From: Lysinibacillus sp. OF-1
Lineage (GTDB): Bacteria; Bacillota; Bacilli; Bacillales_A; Planococcaceae
Length of the DNA: 64,000 nucleotides
Direction: 5' to 3'
Assembly: GCF_028356935.1 (NCBI RefSeq)
Contig: NZ_CP102798.1
Span: 2,356,001 to 2,420,000, forward strand
Positions 32,151 to 40,582 of the stretch are shown in pieces (positions within the stretch are counted from its first letter, which is position 1; each line of letters begins with the position of its first letter). Position numbers and translations under genes: made by a program. The notes beneath the pieces are model-generated. The model was not told the origin of the DNA. It searched no databases and saw nothing but the letters and a program-made list of their open reading frames with translations.

Positions 32151-32299
32151 TAATTCATAGAATATTTTGTGATTCAAATGCATGTTCCTCGTTTATTTGA
32201 TGTACACTAAGCTTGCTATAAGTAGTGTTTCTACATTTAAAATTTATGGTAAACATGCCGTATTTATGTTACCATATAACTTTAGTAACAGAGAGGAAC

Positions 32300-32680
32300 G
32301 TGAATACTTTGATTAAAATTGAATTTCCAAAACCTGATGTAGTCATCCGTCAACGTGAACAAGAAGTAAAACCTGGTGATGTGCCTATCACACCATACTT
32401 TGGTTTTATTGACTTCCATAAAATCACACGTGATAAAGGCGGCATTTTTTTATTCTATAATGACAAGAATGAGCTATTATTTGTCGGCAAAGCACGTAAA
32501 ATTCGTCAACGTATTAAAAAGCATTTCGAGGACAATGTATCTCCGATGAAAAATCATCGTGATGAAGTGTTCAAAATTGAGGTCTATGAAGTAGAAGATC
32601 CAATGGAACGTGAAATTTACGAAACATATGCGATTAACACTTTCCGCTCCAAATACAATGTAGAGAAAGTCTTTTATTAA
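32300..32680 (+). CDS. GIY-YIG-like nuclease domain protein
   Basis: The product has about 126 residues with a GIY-YIG-like core: GGIFLFYNDKNELLFVGKA, then KIRQRIKKHF and a late ETYAINTFRSKYNVEK. The Arg in KIRQRI and the Glu in EREIYE occupy the usual catalytic positions, although GIY reads GIF and YIG reads FVG. Relatives resemble the N-terminal part of UvrC and are often labelled repair nucleases. AGAGAGG precedes GTG 32300 closely; TTG 32309 is an alternative start, and the longer frame from 32225 has no ribosome site. Confidence 0.72.
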   Translation: MNTLIKIEFPKPDVVIRQREQEVKPGDVPITPYFGFIDFHKITRDKGGIFLFYNDKNELLFVGKARKIRQRIKKHFEDNVSPMKNHRDEVFKIEVYEVEDPMEREIYETYAINTFRSKYNVEKVFY

Positions 32681-32694
32681 GATATCTTGTAAAG

Positions 32695-32729
32695 AAACCG
32701 AAATCTCATTTAATGGGATTTCGGTTTTT
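32695..32729. terminator. terminator after the GIY-YIG gene
   Basis: AAACCGAAATC and GATTTCGGTTT pair around an A/T-rich loop, followed by T-run on the plus strand; the lipoprotein gene converges from the other side. Confidence 0.8.
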
Positions 32730-32732
32730 GTC

Positions 32733-33119
32733 TTATATAGAGGTTACGCGATCTATTGGCGTACTCTCGCCGTTTATTCGCAAATCAATCGTGTCTAGCT
32801 CAGGATCTTTGGTAATGATTTTATATACATAGGGTTGAGCCTCTTTTCGTTGCTCGCTACCTTCTTTCAGTTGGATGACTTGACTGTTTTCTTCAGCCGC
32901 AATACTTGCCAGCACATTCCCTTTCGAATAATAAACAAGATAATACGTAGAGTCATCTTCATACAATAATTGAATCTTATCATTAGCCTCAATTTTTTGT
33001 TGAATATTGTCTGGAACGACAGTTACCTCATGAATCATTAGTGATTTGGTAGGCGTTTTAGCGTTACATGCTCCTAACATTAATAAGCTCATTAAACCTA
33101 GCAACACGAATTTTTTCAC
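32733..33119 (-). CDS. small lipoprotein of unknown function
   Basis: The 128-residue protein has a lipoprotein signal (MKKFVLLGLMSLLMLGAC, lipobox LGAC). The mature part contains a YYLVYYSKGNV segment and ends with IDRVTSI; no family is recognised. It lies 22 bases after the TrmB-type regulator gene on the same strand, so the two are probably cotranscribed. Function unknown. Confidence 0.75.
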   Translation of the reverse strand: MKKFVLLGLMSLLMLGACNAKTPTKSLMIHEVTVVPDNIQQKIEANDKIQLLYEDDSTYYLVYYSKGNVLASIAAEENSQVIQLKEGSEQRKEAQPYVYKIITKDPELDTIDLRINGESTPIDRVTSI

Positions 33120-33140
33120 GTTACTCCCCTTCCCTTATGA

Positions 33141-33923
33141 CTATTCTAAGAAAAAAGCTTTACGCTCCTTAGCAATCCAGTCTTCTAATTCCTGATCATC
33201 ACGTTTTACCAATCGATTGATAAGGACGTCATGCCAAACATAATCCTCTAACAAATAAATATGGACAGGGTCATTGGTGATAAAGGCCATTTCTTGCGTA
33301 GATGGAGAGTGACCATAAATCATTTCCTGACCATCTACCGATAAAATAAACCAATGTGGTGTAGACGTTTTTTTCGTGTAGTGTGTAGCTCTATGCTGGT
33401 CAATCGACTCTAGCTGTTCCCCTACATATAGGGTAATACCATGAATAGGAACATGCTGTGCCACTTCTTGAATATCTCCCCTTAAAGTATCATACATATC
33501 TTCCCACATCGATAGAATCACTTTTTTCTTGGCTTTTTTTAAAAGTGACTGGCAATAGTTGATGATCGCCTCCTTGCCCTTTAGCATGACTACTTTTGGC
33601 TCCACTTCCTGCACTTTTTCCTCTAATTTTTCTAATTTCGTACTCATGGATGTAAAATTCGATTGCCAGCGCTGCTGCATTTGCTGTAAAAACACAGACA
33701 CAGGCATAGCCGCATAGGTCGTTTGTTCAGCCGTTTCTTCTTTTAGCACAATTCCCTTTTCTACAAGGACGTTTAAAATATCATAAATTCTTGCGCGTGG
33801 TATACCAGAATTTTTACTGACCTGATAGGCACTAACATGACTTTGCTGCACAAGTGCCGTATAGGCCTTTGCTTCATATTCTGTAAAGCCCATGTCTTTC
33901 AACTGGGCGATTAATTCCTCCAT
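33141..33923 (-). CDS. TrmB-family transcriptional regulator
   Basis: The 260-residue protein has an N-terminal TrmB winged helix (MGFTEYEAKAYTALVQQSHVSAYQVSKNSGIPRARIYDIL, about residues 10-55), a coiled segment (about 90-112, KLEKLEEKVQEVE) and a phospholipase D-like C-terminal sensor domain (about 120-255). TrmB proteins sense sugars or other small molecules. It is divergent from the TSUP transporter across a 14-bp perfect inverted repeat, the likely operator for both genes. Confidence 0.88.
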   Translation of the reverse strand: MEELIAQLKDMGFTEYEAKAYTALVQQSHVSAYQVSKNSGIPRARIYDILNVLVEKGIVLKEETAEQTTYAAMPVSVFLQQMQQRWQSNFTSMSTKLEKLEEKVQEVEPKVVMLKGKEAIINYCQSLLKKAKKKVILSMWEDMYDTLRGDIQEVAQHVPIHGITLYVGEQLESIDQHRATHYTKKTSTPHWFILSVDGQEMIYGHSPSTQEMAFITNDPVHIYLLEDYVWHDVLINRLVKRDDQELEDWIAKERKAFFLE

Positions 33924-33988
33924 GTAATCCCTCCATTATCTTTATTATAGGCTACTGTTGTGAAGATTTGCCAATGAAAAAATGAGGG

Positions 33989-34036
33989 TTTACAGCGTAA
34001 TTAAAATTAGTTACTATTTCAGTAGTAACTAATTTT
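33989..34036 (+). promoter_or_regulatory. TSUP promoter with 14-bp inverted repeat operator
   Basis: AAAATTAGTTACTA (34003-34016) and TAGTAACTAATTTT (34023-34036) are perfect inverted repeats with a 6-base gap. A plausible promoter, TTTACA (33989) and TACTAT (34012) with 17-base spacing, has its -10 box inside the left arm, so a bound regulator would block transcription. Confidence 0.7.
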
Positions 34037-34049
34037 AAAGAGGTGTATT

Positions 34050-34820
34050 ATGTTTTTTGAAGTCGATGTACATATTCTTATCCTGTTAATTTCATTTGGA
34101 TTTCTGGCGGCTTTTGTCGACTCTGTAGTGGGAGGGGGCGGTTTAATTTCATTGCCAGCTTTATTGTTTGCTGGCCTCAATCCAGCCGCTGCTGTTGCAA
34201 CCAATAAACTTGCCGGGACAATGGGCTCACTGACATCTTCCATTTCCTTTTATCGTTCTGGTCAGCTTGAAATACGATCCGTTCTCAAATATTTCCCGCT
34301 TGCCTTTGTCGGCTCCTTATTTGGTGCATGGACCGTGCATTTAATCAATCCAGCATTACTAAAGCCATTAATGCTCGTGATGCTGGCAGCCGTTGCGGTT
34401 TATACAATTTTCAAAAAGGATTGGGGCTCTGTCTCTAGCGTAAAAACTCTCTCTAGAACCCACTTACTATTATTTATGGGATTATTATTTGGCATTGGTT
34501 TTTATGATGGGTTTCTTGGACCTGGTACAGGCTCTTTTTTAATCTTTAGCTTCTTGTTGATAGGCTTTGATTTTTTAAAGGCGGCAGGAAATGCAAAGTT
34601 TTTAAATTTGGCAAGTAACGTGGCAGGCCTTTGTATGTTCGCCTACTTAGGTCAAATCCATTTTGTTTATGGCTTCGTGATGGGCATTGCTCAAATTGGT
34701 GGCGCTATGCTTGGTTCCCGAATGGCGATCAAAAAAGGAAGCGGTTTTGTTCGTACGCTCTTTATCGTAGTGACAGTGACATTGCTTGCGAAAAATGCCT
34801 ATGATTTTATGATTCATTAA
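34050..34820 (+). CDS. TSUP family (TauE/SafE) transporter
   Basis: The 256-residue protein has about eight membrane helices and the duplicated TSUP motif: GGGGLISLPALLFAGLNPAAAVATNKLAGT in the first half and GPGTGSFLIFSFLLIGFDFLKAAGNAKFLNLASN in the second. The family exports sulfite, sulfoacetate or related organosulfur anions, or takes up lactate/orotate in some members. AAAGAGGTG lies just before the ATG. Regulation by the divergent TrmB-type protein is inferred. Confidence 0.87.
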   Translation: MFFEVDVHILILLISFGFLAAFVDSVVGGGGLISLPALLFAGLNPAAAVATNKLAGTMGSLTSSISFYRSGQLEIRSVLKYFPLAFVGSLFGAWTVHLINPALLKPLMLVMLAAVAVYTIFKKDWGSVSSVKTLSRTHLLLFMGLLFGIGFYDGFLGPGTGSFLIFSFLLIGFDFLKAAGNAKFLNLASNVAGLCMFAYLGQIHFVYGFVMGIAQIGGAMLGSRMAIKKGSGFVRTLFIVVTVTLLAKNAYDFMIH

Positions 34821-34825
34821 ACACA

Positions 34826-34855
34826 AAAACGCCACAGACTTGTATCTGCGGCGTT
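34826..34855. terminator. bidirectional terminator between TSUP gene and panF
   Basis: ACGCCACAGA pairs with TCTGCGGCGT (one mismatch) around a 6-base loop between convergent genes. Confidence 0.75.
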
Positions 34856-34862
34856 CTTTGAT

Positions 34863-36308
34863 TTAAATCATGAGTTGCTCATTTTTGAATTTATGACTTG
34901 TGGCTAAGCTAACGAGAATAAAAATAATGAAGGATGCAACAATGGGAATCGTAACCGTGTGCATACCAAAGACGGAAGGATAAAAGCGATCAATGATAAT
35001 ATACAAGGACATGCCTGTAATCATGGACGCCATCGCACCATATTTATTGGCTTTTTTCCAATACAATCCTAAAACTACTGTCCAGATAAAGACAGCCTCT
35101 AGCCCACCAAAAGCAAATAAATTCAACCACACTAATAAATCGGGTGGGTTGAGCGCAAAGATAATAACAGCTAAGCCAATAACCGTTGTCACAACAAAGC
35201 TTGCACGTTTAATCTCTGCATCACTAGCTTGTGGCTTCATGTAATTTAAATAAATGTCTTTGACAACCGTGGAGCTGACCAGCATAAGCAGAGCATTGAC
35301 AGTTGACATGGTAGCAGCCATTGGCGCAGCTAAGACGATCCCCGCTAAAAATGGTGGCAATACCTTTAATGTCAGAAGCGGCATTACTTTATCACCAATC
35401 TCAATGCCAGGTAAGACAGGTCGTGCTAATACCCCAATTAAATGCATGCCAAACATGATTGTCCCGATGGCAATCGTACCAATAATGATGGCTAAGTGCA
35501 TACTTTTAGAATCCTTATAGCTCATGGCACGGACAGCAATTTGCGGAAGCCCTACAACCCCTACACCAATTAAAATCCAAAATGTCGAAACATACAATGG
35601 TGTTAAATCTCCTTGCGCTCCAAATGGTGACACAAAATTAGGATTTTCAGCGACAAGTGAGGCCATAATATTATCGATGCCACCACCTGCAATAATAGTA
35701 CCGATTAATAGAATAATTGTGCCAACGACCATAATCGAACCTTGCACAGTATCCGTTAAAGCAACAGCTCGGAAACCACCAATAATGACATACACTAGCA
35801 CCGAAATCGCAAAAATAAATAGTGCCGTTGTGTATTTTAGGCCTGTTAATGACTCAATTAAGCGTGCACCACCTACCCATTGCGCCATCATAGCCGAAAA
35901 TAGAAAAACAATGATACTAATGGCTGATAAAATGACAATGACATGGCTTTTGTAGCGCTCTCGTAAAAAATCGATTAACGTAATAGCTTGGTAACGACGA
36001 GCGATAATAGCAAATTTCTTGCCTAAAATCATCAGTACAAAATAACCTGCAGGCAGCTGTGCCATTGCCAATAACACCCAGCCAAGCCCTTTCGTATAGG
36101 CCACACCAGGTCCTCCGATAAAGCTGCTCGCACTGCCGTATGTAGCAATCATCGTCATCGCCAGGATAAAACCACCCATTTCACGACCACCAAGAAAATA
36201 CTCCTGTAAGAAAGAATTAGAGGACCGAATATGCTTATTGGACCAAACACCAATTCCGAAAATAATAATTAAAAATAATAGCAATGGAAATACAACTTGC
36301 CAATGCAT
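34863..36308 (-). CDS. panF: sodium/pantothenate symporter
   Basis: The 481-residue SSS-family carrier has about 13 helices. The family stretch FLGGREMGGFILAMTMIATYGSASSFIGGPG near residue 40 and the downstream GLPQIAVRAMSYKD region match PanF. It imports pantothenate with Na+. The preceding yhdT gene, with which it shares a one-base stop/start overlap, is the usual PanF neighbour in many bacteria and strongly supports the assignment. Confidence 0.9.
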   Translation of the reverse strand: MHWQVVFPLLLFLIIIFGIGVWSNKHIRSSNSFLQEYFLGGREMGGFILAMTMIATYGSASSFIGGPGVAYTKGLGWVLLAMAQLPAGYFVLMILGKKFAIIARRYQAITLIDFLRERYKSHVIVILSAISIIVFLFSAMMAQWVGGARLIESLTGLKYTTALFIFAISVLVYVIIGGFRAVALTDTVQGSIMVVGTIILLIGTIIAGGGIDNIMASLVAENPNFVSPFGAQGDLTPLYVSTFWILIGVGVVGLPQIAVRAMSYKDSKSMHLAIIIGTIAIGTIMFGMHLIGVLARPVLPGIEIGDKVMPLLTLKVLPPFLAGIVLAAPMAATMSTVNALLMLVSSTVVKDIYLNYMKPQASDAEIKRASFVVTTVIGLAVIIFALNPPDLLVWLNLFAFGGLEAVFIWTVVLGLYWKKANKYGAMASMITGMSLYIIIDRFYPSVFGMHTVTIPIVASFIIFILVSLATSHKFKNEQLMI

Positions 36309-36577
36309 TAGCGATCCCCCTCCTCATCATCAAATGGCACCTCTTTGAAGAAGAGCTTCATTACAATCCAGATGAGTAGGATCATAAAGCCTGTCCCTGC
36401 AATACAGCTATAGAAAAACCAAGCAGGGAAACCAAAGACATATGAATAATTTTTGGGGTCTCCCGAACCTAATCCATAGGCAAAGCCAAACCAAATCGTA
36501 AAGTTGACAAGGACTAGTCCTATCCCAATAAGCGCCTCTCGATGCGCTATTTTAAAGCGTTGATCTTTCACATGCAA
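36308..36577 (-). CDS. yhdT: YhdT family small membrane protein
   Basis: The 89-residue protein has two membrane helices (about 15-35 and 48-70) with the YhdT pattern FGFAYGLGSGDP..YSYVFGFPAWFF. It is found with panF across bacteria and may be its accessory subunit; no direct activity is known. The gene starts the panF operon, with a GGGGG ribosome site. Confidence 0.88.
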   Translation of the reverse strand: MHVKDQRFKIAHREALIGIGLVLVNFTIWFGFAYGLGSGDPKNYSYVFGFPAWFFYSCIAGTGFMILLIWIVMKLFFKEVPFDDEEGDR

Positions 36578-36840
36578 TCCCCCTAACCTTCTCTATTTTA
36601 CTGATATGTTGGTCTGATGGGAAGAGATGCGAAAAAATTAGGGTAAGCTTACAAGAAAAATCTGTCTAAGGAAATCAAAAGTAAGAGCCCTAAGATGAAC
36701 ATGCATTCTTCTAAAAGCTTAGTACGCCACTATTTGAATCAAAAACAATGCATTTTTTGTGTAAAAATATGGGATATTATTTTACATCCCATATGACATC
36801 TAAATGCTTTTCAACACAATCGTTTATGATGATAAAAAAT
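36578..36840. other. intergenic stretch upstream of yhdT
   Basis: About 260 bases hold the yhdT promoter region. I see no gene and no clear operator. Confidence 0.4.
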
Positions 36841-36876
36841 AATAACCTTCGTCACACTAGTTGGACGAAGGTTATT
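36841..36876 (-). terminator. terminator after the frameshifted SDR gene
   Basis: AATAACCTTCGTC and GACGAAGGTTATT form a perfect 13-bp stem with a 10-base loop. It closes the long minus-strand operon that starts at the HAAT transporter. Confidence 0.75.
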
Positions 36877-36882
36877 TCCTAT

Positions 36883-37409
36883 TTATAACGGGCGTTGTTC
36901 CCAAGGCTGTAGCGTGCCAACGATATTGATAGATCGATCATACTGAATAGCATCGATGACTCCCTGTGAAATTTCCTTATGTGTAAGCCATCTTGACTGA
37001 CCGTTTTCCATTATGAAACCTAGCTGGACTTGACGATAGTGAGTGATCTCAAGTAGATGGATTTTATCTTTGATTTCATTTAGATTAGCGCTACTGCCTA
37101 ATATCCATATTCCTGAAATTTCACTAGCTATGCTCTCTAATACAGTTTCAGCATAGGAGTGAATCCAAGCAATGACCAATTCAATGGGTCCATTATGCGC
37201 TATCGTTTCTTCTAGCTTCTCTTTAAGGCTATATCAAGATAATCAACTAAAATTGGTGTGACACGTGATGGATTTGATGATTTACTTATGAAACATTCCA
37301 TTCGATTGGCATTACGTCCAATTACCGAAACGTCATATCCGTTCTTTACTAACCAAAGGGTTGTGTCAGCTAACATTCCTGTCCCACCAATAACTAATGC
37401 GTGTGCCAT
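36883..37409 (-). pseudogene. frameshifted short-chain dehydrogenase-like gene
   Basis: The first half (37409 to 37212) encodes MAHALVIGGTGMLADTTLWLV, a Rossmann start, then stops. The other frame continues directly with EKLEETIAHNGPIELVIAWIHSYAE and runs to 36883. Restoring one base in the short A-run near 37222 (ALK to ALKEKLEE) joins them into one protein of about 175 residues, the size of a known small SDR-like group in Bacilli. GTGAGGA precedes the ATG. Either a real one-base deletion or a sequencing error; both halves look otherwise intact, so decay would be recent. Confidence 0.8.
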
Positions 37410-37457
37410 TCATTTGTTCCTCACTTTTAATTCTTATTTAAGAGAGACTCATCATAC

Positions 37458-38930
37458 TTAGCAGGTGGAATCGACTAGCCTATGCAATGCCTTTTTATCA
37501 ATTTTACCAACACTTGTTTTCGGTAGTTGGTCTAAAAAAATGATTTGTTTCGGAATCTTATAACGTCCTAATTGTTGATGACACAGTTCGTTGAGCTCAT
37601 CTAAGATAGTCGCTACTTGATGACAACAAACAATAAATGCGGTTACAATCTCACCCCAATAATTGTCTGCTACACCAATCACGGCAACCTCCTGTACGTC
37701 CGGATGCTGCAGCATACATTGCTCCACTTCCTGAGGGTAGACATTTTCACCACCGGAGATAATCATCTCTTTTCTACGACCGACGATATAAAAATCACCA
37801 TCCTCATCCATCATCGCCAAATCACCTGTTTTTAACCAGCCATCTTGTAGGATATTGGCGGTTTCTTGCTTGTTATTCCAATAAAAACGGAACATATGCT
37901 TACCTCTTACTAGCAGCTCGCCCACTTCACGAGGTGCACAACTTTGCCCAGCTTGATTAATGATTTTCGCCTCATTAAACTGCATGCTTTTCCCAACAGC
38001 CCCTTTTTTCGCGTAAGCATCTTCTCTTGCAATATAAAAATTATTAGGTCCCGCCTCTGTTAAGCCATAGCCCTCCTTAAAGAATAACCCCTTTTTATGA
38101 AAGACATCATAAATGGGATGTGGGCATGGGGCACCACCAGATAAAAATACGTTCATCGAGGGGAAATGATTTTCTCGAAAGTATTCCGTAGCAATCATCG
38201 CTTGATACATCGTTGGGACAAAAAGGGAAATCGTCGTTTGATATTGATTCGTTGCCCGCAGTGCGGCTTCCGCTTCAAACTTATCGCCAATGATGACGGT
38301 TCCTCCCACCATAAGAAGAGGTATGCATAAAGCATTTAAGCCACCTGTATGAAACATCGGCATATAATTTAATGTCCGATCTTTCTCCTGTAAACCCCAG
38401 CTAATAATTGTATTGATTGCGTTCCAATTGACCGACTGAAAGGATAGCACAACACCCTTTGGACGACCTGTTGTGCCTCCGGTATAAATCATTAGCCATG
38501 GATCATTCAAGTCCACGTCTTGCCTACTTGGTAGCGTTGCCTTCTCGTGCTTGATGAGATGAAGTGGAAACATTTTTTCTACCACCAAAGAACAATGACT
38601 CTCTTCTTCATACAAGAGAATGGAAGGGGTCGCATCCTCCAAAATTTGTGTTAATTCCTCTCTACTTAATCGCCAGTTTAATGGCACATAAATAAGCCCT
38701 CGTAGCCCACAGGCAAATAGAATAGCAAAAAGTTGGATATGATTTCTCGCAAAAACTGCGACTCTACTGCCTTTTTTTAGCTGCTGACGCTCGAAAAATT
38801 GACTCCATTTGCCGATTTCCTCTGATAATTGCTGATAGGTCCATTGCTCCTCTGACGCTAGATTAATCAAGGCGATGTGATGAGGCGTTAAGGCGGCACG
38901 TTTTAAAATCCATTCTTGCTCAACAAACAT
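37458..38930 (-). CDS. acyl-CoA synthetase (AMP-forming)
   Basis: The 490-residue adenylate-forming ligase has YTGGTTGRPKGVV (P-loop), GYGLTEAG, the TGDLAMMDEDGDFYIVGRRKEMI hinge and the catalytic Lys in KTSVGKIDKKAL near the C-terminus. It activates a carboxylic acid to its CoA thioester. Ten-odd bases separate it from the SDR gene, and it is near the 3' end of the HAAT transporter operon, so the imported acid is probably its substrate. Chain length or aromatic preference is not readable. Confidence 0.88.
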   Translation of the reverse strand: MFVEQEWILKRAALTPHHIALINLASEEQWTYQQLSEEIGKWSQFFERQQLKKGSRVAVFARNHIQLFAILFACGLRGLIYVPLNWRLSREELTQILEDATPSILLYEEESHCSLVVEKMFPLHLIKHEKATLPSRQDVDLNDPWLMIYTGGTTGRPKGVVLSFQSVNWNAINTIISWGLQEKDRTLNYMPMFHTGGLNALCIPLLMVGGTVIIGDKFEAEAALRATNQYQTTISLFVPTMYQAMIATEYFRENHFPSMNVFLSGGAPCPHPIYDVFHKKGLFFKEGYGLTEAGPNNFYIAREDAYAKKGAVGKSMQFNEAKIINQAGQSCAPREVGELLVRGKHMFRFYWNNKQETANILQDGWLKTGDLAMMDEDGDFYIVGRRKEMIISGGENVYPQEVEQCMLQHPDVQEVAVIGVADNYWGEIVTAFIVCCHQVATILDELNELCHQQLGRYKIPKQIIFLDQLPKTSVGKIDKKALHRLVDSTC

Positions 38931-38943
38931 CTTGACACCCCCA

Positions 38944-39675
38944 TCACATCATAATGGCGCCATCTACATGAAGCGTATGGCCATGAACATACGATGCCTC
39001 ATCAGATGCTAAAAACAAATAGGCATTGGCTATATCCCGTGGGGTTCCTAAACGTTGTAACGGCACGATTGCCCGCATTTGAGCCAAAATATTTTCAGGC
39101 ATCTTTTTGACCATAGCTGTTTCTGTAAAGCCAGGTGCCACTGCATTGACATTGATGCCTTTACGCCCTAATTCCTTTGCCCATGTTTTGGTCATCCCTA
39201 CAATGGCAGCTTTCGTCGCTGCATAATTCGTTTGACCAACATTGCCATAGACCCCACTAACCGATGATGTATTAATGATTTTGCCACCTCCAGCTGCCAC
39301 CATATGGGGAATGACCTCCTGTGTGCAATGAAAAACGCCTGTCAAATTGACATCTAACACCTGCTGAAATTGGTCATCTGTCATCTTTGTTAGCATTGCA
39401 TCTCTTGTAATACCTGCATTATTCACTAAAATATCAATGCGTCCAGCCTGTTCGATCACTGCTGTCACCAGCTGGTTAACGCTCTCTCTACTTGCCACAT
39501 CCACCTGTATAAATATAGCGTTTCCGCCTAGTTGTTGAGCTGCGAGATTCCCTGCCTTCTCATCGAAATCAGCGATAAATACCCATGCCCCTTCTTCGAT
39601 GAAACGCTCGGCAGCCGCATAGCCGATGCCATTGGCTGCACCTGTAATAATGGCTACTTTATTGTTTAAACGCAT
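38944..39675 (-). CDS. SDR oxidoreductase, FabG-like
   Basis: About 243 residues with the classical SDR set: TGxxxGIG (ITGAANGIGYAAAERF), NNAG, the catalytic Ser (SSVSG), YAATK and the Asn upstream. It resembles 3-oxoacyl reductases or 3-hydroxyacyl dehydrogenases. GGAGG eight bases before the ATG at 39675 is preferred over the TTG at 39690. It overlaps the alpha/beta hydrolase gene by 17 bases. In the operon it could reduce the product of the KAS III-like enzyme or oxidise a hydroxyacyl-CoA. Confidence 0.85.
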   Translation of the reverse strand: MRLNNKVAIITGAANGIGYAAAERFIEEGAWVFIADFDEKAGNLAAQQLGGNAIFIQVDVASRESVNQLVTAVIEQAGRIDILVNNAGITRDAMLTKMTDDQFQQVLDVNLTGVFHCTQEVIPHMVAAGGGKIINTSSVSGVYGNVGQTNYAATKAAIVGMTKTWAKELGRKGINVNAVAPGFTETAMVKKMPENILAQMRAIVPLQRLGTPRDIANAYLFLASDEASYVHGHTLHVDGAIMM

Positions 39676-40570
39676 ACTGTCTTCCTCCAATTTCTAAAAA
39701 AGCCTCGATTTCAGCTGTTAATTGTGCTAAATCATCCATCAATGGTGAATGTCCACAATCTTTTAAGCTAACAAACTGTGCCGTTTTGCCTAAGTCTTGC
39801 AGTAATTCCGCATTCATTTCCTCTGTAATAACTAAGTCACGATCCCCTCTCAGTACTAAAATCGGTATCTGGAGTAGGAGAGCTTCGTGTGACCCTTTTG
39901 TCACATCATTGTCAACAGCACTTATATTAAATGTATTGAGTGCATGATACACCTCTGCTAAGTTGCGCTGTGTTAGCATATCCTCTATATATTCTTGGTA
40001 TTTTTCCTCGTTTGGTTGCTGATGGGTATAAATTAAAGCATTCCATATCGACCGTAAACCTTCGCCGTTTTTTGTGTCATAAAAGCCTTGGATAAGCTTT
40101 GTTTTCGATGTATCCACAAGTACATCTTCATAGTTATAGGCTCGCTTAAAGCAGGCTGGATCGCCTGTTCCTAAATCCGTATAAAATGGATAGCCACGTG
40201 TAGAAGCGGAGGCCAGTAAGATTAATTGCTGGCAATAACCTGGATAATTGGCTGCAAACTGCATACAAACAGCTCCGCCAGTTGACCAGCCAATCATGTC
40301 AAAGCTTTGCAATTGCATCGCATCCACAAATAGCTTAACATCATCACTAAAATCTTTAATGGTATAGATTGGCTGATGATAGGATGAACCTCCAAAGCCT
40401 CGTAAATCGATTGCATAGATGGTGTATTTATCATCTAAAGCATCTATCAGCACATCCCAATGCTTAGAGGAAGTCATATTGCCATGAACCAACACTAAAG
40501 GATGACTTCCTCCAGCTCTTTTGCGATATGCCATCGTCTCACCATTTGCTAGTTGAATTGTTTGTAACAT
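39659..40570 (-). CDS. alpha/beta hydrolase
   Basis: The 303-residue alpha/beta-hydrolase fold enzyme has an oxyanion HGNMTSSKHW, the nucleophile elbow GWSTGGA, Asp in LRGDRDLV and His in DCGHSPLMDD. It is full-length for the family. It lies between the KAS III-like gene and the SDR gene with overlaps or short gaps, so it works in the same pathway, perhaps as a thioesterase, esterase or C-C hydrolase. The exact reaction is unknown. Confidence 0.85.
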   Translation of the reverse strand: MLQTIQLANGETMAYRKRAGGSHPLVLVHGNMTSSKHWDVLIDALDDKYTIYAIDLRGFGGSSYHQPIYTIKDFSDDVKLFVDAMQLQSFDMIGWSTGGAVCMQFAANYPGYCQQLILLASASTRGYPFYTDLGTGDPACFKRAYNYEDVLVDTSKTKLIQGFYDTKNGEGLRSIWNALIYTHQQPNEEKYQEYIEDMLTQRNLAEVYHALNTFNISAVDNDVTKGSHEALLLQIPILVLRGDRDLVITEEMNAELLQDLGKTAQFVSLKDCGHSPLMDDLAQLTAEIEAFLEIGGRQYAFKQ

Positions 40571-40582
40571 ACCATTTCCCCC

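Noticed and set aside
35524-35955. 143-codon plus-strand frame inside panF
   Set aside because: Antisense shadow; no start signals.
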